Below, one piece after another: positions 43,390 through 55,440 of a stretch of 64,000 nucleotides of DNA. Below the pieces are notes generated by a model. The model worked only from the letters and a program-made list of their open reading frames with translations, was not told where the DNA came from and did not search any database. A program made the position numbers and the translations under genes. Source of the stretch: Acanthococcus lagerstroemiae (taxonomy: Eukaryota; Arthropoda; Insecta; Hemiptera; Eriococcidae); contig CM063109.1 of assembly GCA_031841125.1 (NCBI GenBank), positions 32,492,038 to 32,556,037 of the forward strand, written 5' to 3'. The first letter of the stretch is position 1. Each line of letters opens with the position of its first letter.

Positions 43390-45003
43390 ATTGTTCGAAT
43401 AAAAGGTAATAACGATATCTACTTCAATATTTTCACTCTTAACCCTCAGGAGCTCACGGAATTCGAAATACTGACAGAAAAATCTAAAATCGATATTTTT
43501 GGGCTAGCAGAAATTAGAAAAAACGGGGAAATACTTCAAAAAAGGGCAAACGGGAACTATCTCTTTTACTCCGGGCAAACCAAAGGCTTTAGAGGCACTG
43601 GTTTTTACGTTCACAGAAAATGGGCTGGATAAATTAGCGAATTAAAAGGTATTTCGGAGAGGATCAGTCTAATGAAGCTATTGCTAGACAACAAAACGAA
43701 AATTCTAATTATTCAAGTGTACGCACCGACGCTTAAGTCTAAAAGGAAAAGGAAATAAAGGAATTCCACGGAACTTCACAAAAAAAAAAACGCTCGACGA
43801 AGAAAGAGAGTATTTTAATATAATCATGGGCGACTTCAATGGTAAGACAGGGGGGAAAAGTAAAATGGAAAGTTACAACTGTATCGGGAAATTTAGTTCT
43901 GATGATACTACCAATCGCAGTGGCGAAGCTATGCTAAACTTTACAGAAAACAACCCTCTGAAAATTGCAAACTCATTATTCAAAAAACGTAAAGTAAAGA
44001 GCGGACGGCAGAACCAGAAACGAAATCGACTTTTTTTTTTTTTTACAAAATAGATGATATCAGAATAGTGGCAGACATTGCTCGAGTAGACTCTTTTAGC
44101 TTTCCCTCAGAACATAGAGCTTTCTTTTTGAAATTAAAAATACCCAAGAGGTTCAGGATTGCCAATTTTAAAAAAGCCCAAGTCCGGAGGTAAAACAGTG
44201 ATTCCGGTATACTATTTTATGGCAGCAAAACAAATACCTCCCTTTTCTCTGAAAAGTCGGTAAAACTAAAAATAGAATTGGAAAAACTCTATAAGGAAAA
44301 ATAGGAGGACGTACGATTAATGTACGTACGCCAAAATCGAAAAAATTCTGAAAACAATTCATATTGAATTCACCACAAAAGACAACCAGACAAAAACAGT
44401 AAACAAAATTTCTAAAAACACTTTAAAAACTGTGGAAGAAGGAATGCGCTGGTAAAAATAAAAACAAAACGCTCAGAGAAAAAATAGAACTGGTTGACCT
44501 TAGAAAGCTGGTCAAAAAACAAATAAAAATGATTTACAAAAATTCGATAGTGACAGGATGCTTGAAATCATTACACTAAGAAAGCCGGAAGGGAAATATT
44601 CAAATAACAAAGCCTAGTTCCAAAAGTTAAGGACAGGGGGTGGGGGTGGGGGATTTTCAACACGACAGAGACAAGATCGTGGAGGTAGATACAGACTTTT
44701 ATGAAAAGTTATACGAAAAGGACCCGAACGAGCCCCCTAGTAAGAACCGAGTAAGACAAAACAACAAAGAAGAGGTACCACCATTTTTAGCAGAAGAAGT
44801 TCGAGCTATCCTGGGAAACCTGAAACCAAATAAGTCGTCGAGACCTGATAAAATCAGCACTAGCGATCTCAAATTGTTTACTGAGGAATTTACACCCTAA
44901 CGAAAATTTTTAACTTAATCTTAGCAAAAGAAAAAGTACCTACGCAATGGAAAAATTCAGAAATTATTTTATTATTTAAAAAAGGGAACAAAACCGATAT
45001 CAA
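43390..45003 (+). pseudogene. RTE-type LINE, broken endonuclease and RT start
   Basis: Fragments in order are an AP-endonuclease beginning (DIFGLAEIRKNG, GTGFYVHRKW) at 43440-43632, an IIQVYAPT block near 43715, and MGDFNGKTG with NRSGEAMLNF at 43826-43960. The RT N-terminus (EEVRAILGNLKPNKSSRPDKI) lies at 44770-44860, followed by VPTQWKNSEIILLFKKG across a break to about 44990. Stops and frame shifts occur throughout. Similarity ends abruptly at about 45005, so the rest of the RT is missing. Endonuclease-RT order and wording fit the RTE clade. Confidence 0.7.
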
Positions 45004-45280
45004 TAGGGTGAAGTGCCCAGTAATTGACAGTTTTTGAACAAAATTTTGACTTAAAAATTTTTATTTCTCATCTCCTAGGGGTTTTTTTTTCTTTAAAATT
45101 TGTAAGCATGGTTTGGCCCAAACCTTTGCCGACATTTTGGCTTATATTTCACTCAAAAAGGATAATATTTTGACCTTTAAAAGCTTTTTTGAAAAAGTGT
45201 CCTTTTTTGCCTAGTAATTGATATGTCTAGAGATTTACACCCTAGTAATTGACACATTAAAAATTCATTTAAAAACGTAT

Positions 45281-45534
45281 ATGTGGGCTGACAGGAAGAA
45301 AGGGACCTCAGGGCAAAAAAGAACATTTTTGTGATAACAACTGTTTGTGACTATAATTTTTGGCCGCTCTTTCACCTGGTGTTGTTGAAAAAATTCTAAA
45401 AAGTTTCCCAAACGGCTTTAAGTCTTCAAAGTTGAGTGTCTCCGTAACGTGAAACGTTATCAATTTTGTTTATCCGCTCTCCTGTAAAATTTACATTTTT
45501 GCGCTGAGGTCCCTTTCTTCCTGTTAGCTCACAT
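45281..45534 (-). mobile_element. MITE family B, copy 2
   Basis: Termini ATGTGGGCTGACAGGAAGAAAGG and CTTTCTTCCTGTTAGCTCACAT. The interior matches 7924-8174 in the opposite orientation (GGCCGCTCTTTC, TTGAAAAAATTCTAAAAA, CAAAGTTGAGTG). The copy is moderately diverged. Confidence 0.7.
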
Positions 45535-46186
45535 ATTATGAAGATAAACGGCAACATTATTTCAGTTCATTGGCATGAATTTTAACCCCTTAGAGCCCTG
45601 GTCGCCTGTCTACTACAGGTACTTCGACAGTATTTTCCATTCGACGCGGAGAACGCGTTGTTCATTCCAAGCGTGGTGACAGAGCTGGACAGGTTGGGGA
45701 GTACCACCGGCGGTGAATTCAAATCATTTTGGTTCTGAGGCCGGAAAGTGATCCTTAAGAGTCGACGACTCACCCAAAGAGTGAAACTAACTCAGATTCG
45801 GGTATTACTTGAGTGAGAGAAAGAATGAGTATTTGAGGATTATCAGTTTCGAGAATAGCAGAAAATAGTGGGTGAGGATTTGGTGTCGCAAACATTTTCT
45901 TTACCCCTTCCCAAGTTCAAAAAGGTGAAAATAACTCAGATCCGAGACATGTTTGACTGATTTTTGAGTAGGAGTATCTAAATTTTGGACTTGTGGAAAC
46001 ACCTGAAAGAGTGGAATCTCGAGAAAGACAACGAGGAACACAAAAATCACAAGATGAAAAACTAAACAATAGTTGCTAAAAATTCACAACTATAACAAAA
46101 GATGACCATAGCTATTTGAGGAAACCAAACAGAACAACATAATACAAAGAAACCCAATAAACTCAAGACCAATAAAGTGAAATCAT
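45535..46186. other. No gene recognised
   Basis: Short open frames only, with no domain or repeat that I can name. Confidence 0.35.
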
Positions 46187-46370
46187 CAGGCTTGATGAGA
46201 GGGGGGATTTCCCCCGGAACGCGGTCTTGGAAGAGGGCCCACCGAAAATACTACAAAGGCAAAAAATGTATGAAAATAATCGAAAACAATTTTTATGAAG
46301 CACAACAAAATAAAACTGAACAAAAACATTGATATTTCCTCCGGGCCTCAATTTTCTCTCTACGGCCCTG
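46187..46370. mobile_element. hAT-type MITE with perfect 8-bp duplication
   Basis: The element starts CAGGCTTGATGAGAG and ends CTCTCTACGGCCCTG. It is flanked on both sides by the identical octamer GAAATCAT. Confidence 0.85.
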
Positions 46371-46989
46371 GAAATCATGACCAGTTAGTTATGCCCTCTA
46401 AAATATTAATTACTTAGCTGCTGACTGTTGAGCTTAATTGAGTATTTACGGGGAATAGAGTATGCAACTTCATATGCATATACCTATGTAAATGGCGATG
46501 AACAATACAGGGTGTAAAAAAAAAGATCCCCTCCTCAATCTTCACTGGAAATACGAAGTCGGATCAACACGGGGTAAACGAGAATGTCAAGTTAAAGAGT
46601 CTAGAATTTTATTTTTTTGTCTTACGAAAAAATGGTTTCCCCTCGAAATGGGGGATTCGAATGTACCACAATGTTGAATTGAAAAGTACCGAATAAACTA
46701 TCAAAATAGGGTTTCCTTGGGTCACTGATTTAGAACACCGCATCAGATTTTTGATTCAGCCTTCACTGGGATCAAAGTTTAAATTTTGCGTCTAACAGGG
46801 GCAAAATTAGATTGACTTGAAAATTTGTATAGCAAATCGAAATAGGGATTTTTTGGGTCGCTGATACCGATTACTACACATTAGATTCTTAGTTCGCTCC
46901 CAACTTGGATCCAAGAGTATGGATTTTGGACTAAAAAAAGGGTCCACATTTGATGTGCTTGATGAATTGAACGATATTTCGAAGTAGTC

Positions 46990-47330
46990 CCGTTTTTGAT
47001 CGCTCATTTCGGGAGATTGGAATGCCAGAGTAGAACGAAGAAAGGAAGAAGGGGTATGCGGGTAGGATGGGTTAGGAGAGCGAAATGGAAGAGGGTCGAG
47101 GCTTATAGAATTTTGTGATGAATATAAATTAGTTATTGGAAACACTCTGTTCAAAAATCATGAGAGAAGAAAATACACATGGAAAAGCTCAGGAAATGAA
47201 AGAAGATATCAAACAGATTATATTATGAAGAGAAGAAGATACAAATATCAAATATTAGATTGTGAGACATTCCCAAGAGCGGATGTAGATAGTGACTATA
47301 ATTTATTAGCAATGAAATGTTCTGCATAAC
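46990..47330 (+). pseudogene. RTE-type endonuclease fragment
   Basis: Across small frame changes the + strand reads GDWNARV, then FCDEYKLVIGNTLFKNHERR, YTWKSSGNERRYQTDYI and VDSDYNLLAMK. This is the C-terminal half of the endonuclease of RTE/BovB-like LINEs (final S-D-H motif here S-D-Y). The lineage differs from the copy at 43.4-45.0 kb. Confidence 0.7.
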
Positions 47331-49690
47331 AGGGAACTGCATTCTTACTATGTAATACACTATACCGGTTAAATCTGAGTTGGAATATCTCCCAGACATT
47401 GTATCAATACACCAACTTACCTACTTTTAAAAAAATTATTGAGATTAGAAATATTTTTAAAATTCCAGTTCACAAAATTTCTTGCGAAATAAGATAACTA
47501 ACTTTCAAACTGTAAGGGTAAACAACGAGAACAAAACCCAAACAGTCAGCCAATAATAAATGAAATTTTCACGTTAACTTGGTTGGTTAGCAATAATTTT
47601 GTAATTCTGCTGTATAATCGCAAGTAACCTGAATATGGAAGAAAACTTTTTCATTATATGTTCATAAGCATAAGACCATAACTCAGCTGGTTCTTCCATC
47701 CATGTCAACAGCAATTTGTGGGGCCTAGATTTTGTACTAAGTGAAATTTATTTTATGAAAATCATGTTCAACGACTTTCCGTGATCTTTAATTTTTTTCT
47801 GTGTCGTTACCACAACTGTCATCTTGCACCTCCTTCACATCGGTATGCGACACAGTTCGGGGAATATAGCTAAAATGTTACCAAAACCGAATTTAGGGAC
47901 CTTTGGAACCAATTATTGGATACCCATGTTGAACTTTACAAAATACTTGACCCCCCCTCCTTGTTGCGTGGGCCTAATTTCAAATGTGGAGTAAATAGAT
48001 GAAAGGAGGGAGGTCAATAAGCCCTGTAAACAATAACTCTGTGAAGTGGTAAAGTAGCTAAAGAAGATGATTATTATCTTCAGAAATTCTGGGCATCTGT
48101 ATTAAAAAGTAATAACTTTTAACAGGGATATCTTGAACTCCATTTTGAGCAGGTCTAATCCAGATATAAGGAAATTGCTAATGACCTTTTTTATGGGAAA
48201 TTCAATGTACAGTCTATTGAAAATAAAAAAGACAGTAGCTGAAGAGGACAAGTTTCACGGGAAATTGGAAATTATGTTAATATTTTCTGACATAATTTGT
48301 ATTAAAATTGATTTTATGAACATCATGTTAAACCGATTGCGACCATTTTTTTCTATGGTTACCACTACTGCCCTCTACTATTACCTACTAATACCATTTT
48401 TCTGTCTATCTCCAGTCGTAAAAAAAAAAATCAAATATAGAAAACTTTCAAAATTTGACTATAACTCAGCTCCTTCAAAAATAAGAGTCTGCAATCATAT
48501 CTACATATGGTTAGGGTAAGTTGCCTACTCACCAGATGGAAGGAGGAGCATTGCAAAATAGCCTCCCTGTATAAAAAATAAAAAAGGAATTTATATACTT
48601 AGATAGTCTGATAACTCATGATAACTTAAGATGAATGAAGTAAAATAGAAATAAAGAGTACCAATAGAACAAGCTAAGAGAGTGTTTTTTTCCCCCTCAA
48701 AAAAGAGACATGTTTAGGGCAAATATAGATTTGAAAATAAGACTGAGGTTCCTTCAAAAGTATATGTGGAGTACACCATTGTATGGATGTAAGATAAGTC
48801 ATTCTTCAGAAATGTTGATATTGTAGGTATGTTTTTTCATGGAGGAAAGTAAGGGATATTTTAACTTTTTTTGATGAGAGTCGTTAAGAGGTATTCTGTA
48901 TAACATATTGGTAAGATTGGACCGACAGTGAGGGGATTCTGTATTTTGGCATGGCAATCAAAATGATGAATGCCATGCCGAAGGACACATGAAAAAGTCC
49001 ATGCCGAAAGACAATAGCGAACAAAATGTGTTCTGCCGTCGATTGGTACATTCCAAAACAAAAAAATATACGGCGAGTTGATAAAAGCACACTAACCCAT
49101 TAATTAGACGTAATTATTTTTGGATGATGAACTCTATCATTGCATAACTATAACCATGCCGAAAGACACTTTTTTAAATTCTTAATTTTAGACAATAATA
49201 CGCGAATGCACGAGTCTCGTTACGAAAAAACTGGGATTTGATGTGCCGACCGTATTGTTCTGATAAGAATACACAGGTTGACCATTAATTGTGACGAAAA
49301 AAGTTGAAACTCCTGTTTTGTGATTGGTTGAAAAAGAGCCATGCCGAAAAACAAAAAATCGAGGGACAATCTTCAAAGTTGGCAACACTGACTCTCAGCT
49401 GTGAAGACGATATTTCCACGTTACCAACTCATTCATTCATTTATCTAGAGTCGTTTTATTTTGCCAGTTTGTTCTAATATACAGCTTGAAAATTTAGAAA
49501 AAAATAATGATAATAAAAATTGTTAGAGGGACAGCCATGCTGACGGACATTTTAGCATATTTAATCCAATGGATCAAATTCTCTCTGAAACCTTGAGAAA
49601 GTAGAATTCAGTTATATCTATTAACGAAACAAAAAAAAAGTTTGTAACATTAATAACCTGTGAGATAACTTACGGGGCCTAAATATCAAC
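47331..49690. repeat. Repeat-rich non-coding stretch
   Basis: Two diverged copies of one family lie at about 47735-47830 and 48300-48375. Anchors are ATTTTATGAA.ATCATGTT.AA.CGA and GGTTACCAC.ACTG.C. From 48960 to 49345 the phrase CCATGCCGAA.GACA recurs four times. No intact gene was recognised. Confidence 0.4.
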
Positions 49691-51765
49691 ATTTTTGAAG
49701 AATAACCCACTTACAATAGGAATACAAGAAAAAGGATCCTTTGTTGATTCTTTTGCAAAGGCTTCAAATCGTTCAACAGCCCCACCACACTTCACCAACA
49801 CTAGTCTCACAGATAACGCCAAAGCCACTTACAACCAACAACTCACCTACGAAGAACTACAATCAGGCATTCGACGCACCAAATCAGCAAGTCCGGGACC
49901 AGACGAAATCCACATTTCGATGATCAAAAACGCACATCCCAAACTCAAATTCTTCATTCTACACCATCTGGAACACTGGACAGTTTCCTCAAGCATGGCG
50001 ACACGCAATCATCATATCACTTCTCAAACCACACAAACTTCCACACCTCATCGACAGCTACAGACCCATCTCACTCTAGTCCGGACTCTGCAAGCTCCTA
50101 GAAAAAATAGTCAACGCTCGACTCCAATTCATTCGACAGAAAAACTAATGTCTCCTCAACAAGCTGGATTTCAACCCGGCCGATCAACAGAACAACTTGC
50201 CTTCATTTCCAGCTCCATCTTTGAAGCCTTCTCCCGTCGCCATCATGTACTAGCCGTCCTCCTCGATCTACAAAAAGCTTTTGACACCATCTGGAAAATA
50301 CAAATCACCGAACAATTTTACAAATGGGATATCAAAGGCCGTATACTTCTCTGTATCCAGCAGTTCCTCACCAACTGAAGCTGCAAAGTTCGTCTTGGTC
50401 ACACCATCTCCTCAAGTCGAATACTAGACAATGGAGTTCCTTAAGGTTCCGTTCTAAGTCCCACACTCTTTACAATTGGTTTCAGCAGCATTTATGAAGA
50501 AATAGCAACACCCGTAAAATTAGCTCTCTTCGCAAACGACCTAACCATTTTCATTTCCAGCATATCGCCACAAAAAGGAACACTTCAATTCCAAGAAACA
50601 GTAAACAAACTCGCATCCTGGACTTCATGCCACGGCCTAGAATTTTCAGCTACAAAAACTAACGGCATACACTTCTGCAAAGCACACACCTGTCAATACT
50701 CCATCAACATCACTTTAAATGAAACTTCCCTTCCCACTCCACTTACAATTAAATATCTCGGACTTCACTTCGATCAATCACTTACCTTCAGACATCACAT
50801 TACAGAACTCAAGAAATCCTGCCACTCACGTCTCAACCTTCTCAAAAAACTAGCACACACATCCTACAGCGCCGATACAACATCTCTATTACTCCGTTCC
50901 AAATGCGACTACGGACTTGCCATCTACTCAGCAGCAACCAAAACTGATCTAAATAAACTGAACGCCATTCACCATCGAGCATTATGCCTGGCCAGTGGCG
51001 CCTTCCCCAGACCTTCGTCGACACCTACTTTTTCTTCGTTTCAGTATCCGCATCAACAAATCCACACGAACGCTATTTCAACTGGAGGAAATCAATTGCC
51101 ACAAAACCTACAATCGGAAACGCCTTGCACTCAGACTAGAAAGTAGAAACTGCCCTAGAAACTCTCGGACAACACTGACCAACCCAGAAGCAGCTCACCT
51201 CATCAACACAGCCATCGCAGCAGAATGGTCTCAACGCTGGCAAGCTCAACATCCCACACGTCAACTTCGATCCATCTTCGACACCCCAGCAACAGTCATC
51301 CTCTCCACCAGTCACCGCAGACACGACGTCATTCTCACCCGACTCTCACTGGCCACACTCGTCTTAGTGTCAATTTCTGAGTGTGAGTGAACTTGGTAAT
51401 ATTCCGTGTGTAGGGTGTGCCAATTCACTTTTTCTTCTTCCTTACACATGAATTCCTCCTCAACAAATCATCTCCTTCGATATGCTCTCAATGTCATTAT
51501 CCACTCACAATTCCACACCTCGTACTGAAGTGCCCAATCCTCATGTCTCTACGCTTCCATCTCCTCAATCCTCTTACACTCAAAAATCTTTTCCAAATCG
51601 TAACACCCGACTTCAAAAAGCTAACATCTACGCACGCAATTACTCATAAATTGTACATATGCATTAATTTCCTTCCTTGTATCTTGTAACATGTGAAATC
51701 CCGTAATTGTGGCCCCTGTTGCCCCTGCATTACGTAAATAAATAAACTGTCAATTGTCATCTGTC
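49690..51765 (+). pseudogene. Jockey-like LINE, 5'-truncated reverse transcriptase
   Basis: RT motifs appear in order. [14 protein letters not shown] is near 49890, then QAGFQPGRSTEQ, and LDLQKAFDTIW (motif A, with Asp) near 50265. DNGVP-stop-GSVLSP (motif B) is near 50430, LALFANDLTIF (motif C) near 50530 and YLGLHFDQSLTF near 50760. A C-x2-C-x8-H-x4-C knuckle follows near 51485. Motif C reads FAND rather than FADD, so a catalytic Asp is lost. A stop at 50376, a second stop in motif B and later frame shifts confirm inactivity. ORF1 and the endonuclease are absent. The 3' end lies near AATAAATAAACTGTCAATTG at about 51740. Confidence 0.85.
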
Positions 51766-51774
51766 AAGAAAAAG

Positions 51775-52845
51775 GATAGAAGCTATTGAAATGTGGTGTT
51801 GTCGGAGAATGTTGAAAATTGAATGAACAGAAAAGATCAGGAATGAGGACTGAGAAGTGTAATTTCAGAAACGCCTGAGTCATTTTTTGTAACTTCGAGA
51901 AAATTGAAAAAAATATCCGCATGTTGGCGAAACTGATTGAAACATACCTGCCTTAGGCTCATCGGACAGATGCAGTGTTCCCACCAGTGACCTAATATTC
52001 CCACATGAAAATCACTACCATGAAACCCGATATGAGCAGTCCAAGGGAAAAAATCACTGACTTAGGCCGTTTTGTTGCAACAGTTCTGGTCAAAAAAGTC
52101 TTAAAAAGCTTAAAATTTTATTCACAATGAACAAACTTTTGCGTAATAATACTATTTTTCATTAAAAACAGATTATTTAAGAAAAAAACAACTTTTGGAT
52201 TAAAAAATAATTAAATTTCAATGGGAAGGTCTCTGCGCATCCGGGATGAGGGAATGGATGTTTCCAACGCTGTATTATAAAAGGACCCAGCAGACAGAGG
52301 CACGTACTCTCACAATTATTCATCTTCCTGCTTATCAGAATAAACAACCCTATTATCTGACAATCTGACTTAGGCGTTTTTGAAACTACACATTTTCACA
52401 CATACGCTAACGAATGCATAGACACAGCCGAGCATGGATGGTGCATTAAATCTTTGTTGGTGGAAAGATTCGGGACATCTTTGACCACCAGATAGCGCTA
52501 TCAGCACAAAAATCTTAGAAACTGACTTACGCGTTTTTGAAATTACACTTCTCATAGTACTGAGGCGAATAGGAGGGAAAAGAGAAATTTGGAATATAAT
52601 CATAAAGAGAAGAGTGAAAATAACAGGACATAATGTAAGACATCCAGGGATATTGTTATTATTGCTAGAGGGAATGGCTGAGGGAAAGAACTGAAAAGGA
52701 AGGCAAAGAATGAGCTATGAAGAGCAAATAGTAAAGAACACAAAGTGTAAATCTTTCTCAGAGATGAAAAGATTAGCGCACGAGAGAAAAAAGTGGAAAG
52801 ACGCAACCTACTGGTCGAGAGACTAAGGAATATAACAACAACAAC
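51775..52845 (+). pseudogene. RTE-type LINE tail split by a TIR element
   Basis: The left part (51775-51865) reads EAIEMWCCRRMLKI and TEKIRNED. The right part (52555-52835) continues LRRIGGKREIW, KRRVKITGHNVRH, LLEGMAEGK and MKRLAHERKKWKDATYW, which is the standard C-terminal end of RTE proteins. The two halves abut in protein order once the intervening element is ignored. Confidence 0.7.
51866..52551. mobile_element. TIR element inside the RTE tail
   Basis: The left end AGAAGTGTAATTTCAGAAAC has its inverse at the right end, GTTTTTGAAATTACACTTCT-like, with termini about 30 bp long. An extra inner copy of the end motif lies at about 52364-52400 and a weaker one at about 52047. The interior is non-coding. 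The exact target duplication is unclear (ACTG or ACTGAG). Confidence 0.55.
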
Positions 52846-53355
52846 AACCTCCTTATTATTCCTGTATAAGTGTTACAGGTAGTTATTTTTTTCTTCTAAT
52901 CAAGAAGCTTTGTATTTTCACGCATTTTAAAATTGTTTCACACCAAAAGTCCACAAAAGTATAACTGCAAGTCTGTATCCGTCTGATCGCTCGCTTCCCT
53001 GATCTCCATTAAGCTTCTCGCGAAATAAATTTCTGTGCGTGTGTCCTGTACGCGACGATGATAAAATTTATGCTGAATTTTGAGAAACGCGTGAAATAGG
53101 CATGCGTATACCGGTTGGGTGAACGAAGTAGGTCTCAAAATTGATTTACTAGCAGCCAGTAATTCGAGCAGAGAGTACGTGAGAGTATGCGGAAAGTTTG
53201 TTCTCATTTCGCGACTTTTACCGGCATTACGTAAAAGATTCGTTGTATCTGTTGGTCAACGCGACCTAGCTCACGTTTTATTCGCTTGAGCTCTGATTTA
53301 TCTCGTATACCTGTTAAATTCTGTTCGTCTGTTCTGGTCTCGATGATTCGAGAAA

Positions 53356-53371
53356 ATGGCGTTATCAGGGG
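53356..53371 (+). CDS. Possible first coding exon (ATG with strong donor)
   Basis: GAAAATGGCG gives a good start context, and five and a third open codons end at GGGG|GTAAGTG, a near-perfect donor. The preceding 350 bases are CpG-richer than the surroundings, as a promoter/5'UTR might be. No downstream exon of matching phase was identified, so the gene is unknown and the call weak. Confidence 0.2.
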
Positions 53372-53879
53372 GTAAGTGAAATTCTTTACACTTTTTTCTT
53401 CGCATACCACGATTACGAATAGACGGCGTAGATGTGTAGAAATATTTCTAAGATTTTCTGCCTTCGCTGGGGACTCACTGCCGGCACAAGAAATCGCGGT
53501 TGCTGATGGTTATATAGGTGATTTTTAATTTTCAATAGATTTACTAATGCAAATGAAAAAGTAATTTTAATTCCAAATGTATGTATAGGTACCGATACCA
53601 CCTACCGACCTAACCTACCTGTTTACCTACCTGGTATTGTGTACTCACTATTTTCAAAACTTTCATTCAAGTATGGATGAATATATGATACGGTTATTGT
53701 TGGTTTATGGGCAATGCCAACAGTGACCAAGTCGGACTCAACTTTGACGGTAATGTTTTTGGTGACTGAGAAAACAAAATTGACACAGCTTCCGTGAATG
53801 CTCTGAATCAAAATCCACCAAAACGTACGATGAAAAAACAAAATAAGACCAAACTGAAAAACAAATTGTAAAACTAAAA

Positions 53880-55440
53880 ATCGGCACGTTGAATGTTAGG
53901 ACTCTAAAAAAAGCAAAAAAGTTAAAAAATCCGGAGGAAGCTATGATTGAGGCTCTGGGAAACTCAGAGGTCAGAAGGCAAAACAAAACATTGATGCAAA
54001 CGAAAAAATGTTCTACTTTTTATGACATTAACATAGACCTAAGAGGTGTGGGATTTTTAAAAGTAAATCCACAACTTAGGAATAGCATTTCCAAGACGAA
54101 AGGAATATCGGACAGAATACCCGCTCTACAATTGAAAATCCACCGAACGAAGCTAAATCTAATACAAGTATATATGTTACCGGCAGTCTATAAATTCCGT
54201 CAGTTTATAAACAGCCTAGGTAGTTTATAAACCGCGGGCAGATTGTAAATAGAACTCTTGGTTTAACAAACTCTCTAGGCCATTTACGAATTGACTACTA
54301 TCTTTAGGCTATGTGTGAGCAAAACAAAATTAATCGGAAGTTCGGTTTGTAAAATCAAGTACATTATTATGATGCTCAGAAGAATGCATCGTGTCATTAC
54401 TATACATAAAAAAAATGAAAATACACAATCTTAGTCTACTTATTACAGCAAATATTGCCCGCGTGACATTTAGAATTACACAAAAAATTTTTTTCAAACA
54501 AGGACAACGGTTTGTCGTACATTTTTGGATGCAGTTACATCGTATGAAGCCCTGGCCATGGCCACCCACTTACTCTGATGGCTTTGTAGCTGCGGATCTC
54601 AGAGAAATGGTACAGGCCGCAATAGAATGTCCTTTTATTCTCTTTGCTTGTCTTAACAAAGAAGTCTTAGTACCTTCTCTCTTCTTCACTATCGCATCGC
54701 TCTTCCTTTTCAACATTGCTGTGGTACCCCCACATTCTTTTTCAGTGATGGTCACAGTGCCATCCTCTTGAGTTCCCACGTCCTCTTTTTCACTTACAGA
54801 AGCGTCTTCCTCATTTACAATGAGTTCCTCTTCGCTTGTACAGCATTGTTCCTGAGGAATCACGATTTCGTCTCTGGTATTGGAAGGCATTTCACCAGTC
54901 TGTCTCATTCCCTCCATCGCGTTCTCCAAATCCTCTTCTCCCTGGTGACCAGATTTCTCGAAGCCAGCATGAGTTTTCGAGGCCTACTTTTAATATTGAA
55001 TGTCACACGGGCAATATTTTGTTTTCTTCACACATAACCTGAAGATAGTAGGCAGTTTGTTAAACGGTCTAGGGAGTTTGTTAAACCAAGAGCTCTGTTT
55101 ACAATCTGCCCGCGGTTTATAAACTACCTATAGGCTGTTTATAAACTGACGGGATTTACAAACTGCCGGTAACATATACATCCACTGCAGCATCTACGGA
55201 AGAAGAAAATGAAAAATTTTATGAATGCCGGCAGGAAACCCTTTTGGCACCTAAACAAAATTCTAAAACAAAAACGTTAAGTATGGGCAACTTCAACAGT
55301 CAAATCGGGAAGAGCAATGTCGATGAAAAACACTCATACGCATTTACAACTATGGAAAACGCAGCAAAAGAGGAACAAGGCTCATACAGTTTTTCCAAGA
55401 ATTAGATTTAAAAGTCAGGAATGGGTTTTTATGAAAAATT
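53880..55440 (+). pseudogene. RTE-type endonuclease interrupted by a TIR element
   Basis: The left part reads GTLNVRTL at 53888, then degraded sequence up to LNLIQVY at about 54160. The right part (55179 on) continues TSTAASTEEENEKFYE and SMGNFNSQIGKS. Removing the element and one TATA at 54171-55178 restores a continuous frame across the IQVY/TS junction, the usual place of the conserved VYAPT block. Further stops make the copy inactive. Confidence 0.7.
54175..55174 (-). mobile_element. TIR transposon nested in an RTE copy
   Basis: About 1,000 bp with long terminal inverted repeats. The outer 100 bases at each end (TGTTACCGGCAGT... and ...ACTGCCGGTAACA) are near-identical complements containing GTTTATAAAC words. 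Inner homology (ATTGCCCG.GTGACATT) shows that the repeats extend further, with an indel. TATA flanks both ends. The minus strand encodes an acidic stretch (54929-54573) that continues in the same frame after one stop into a Cys-rich motif, GQGFIRCNC..KC....CPC. This resembles the C-terminal Cys cluster of KRBA2-like integrase/transposase proteins. The rest of the transposase is absent. Confidence 0.75.
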
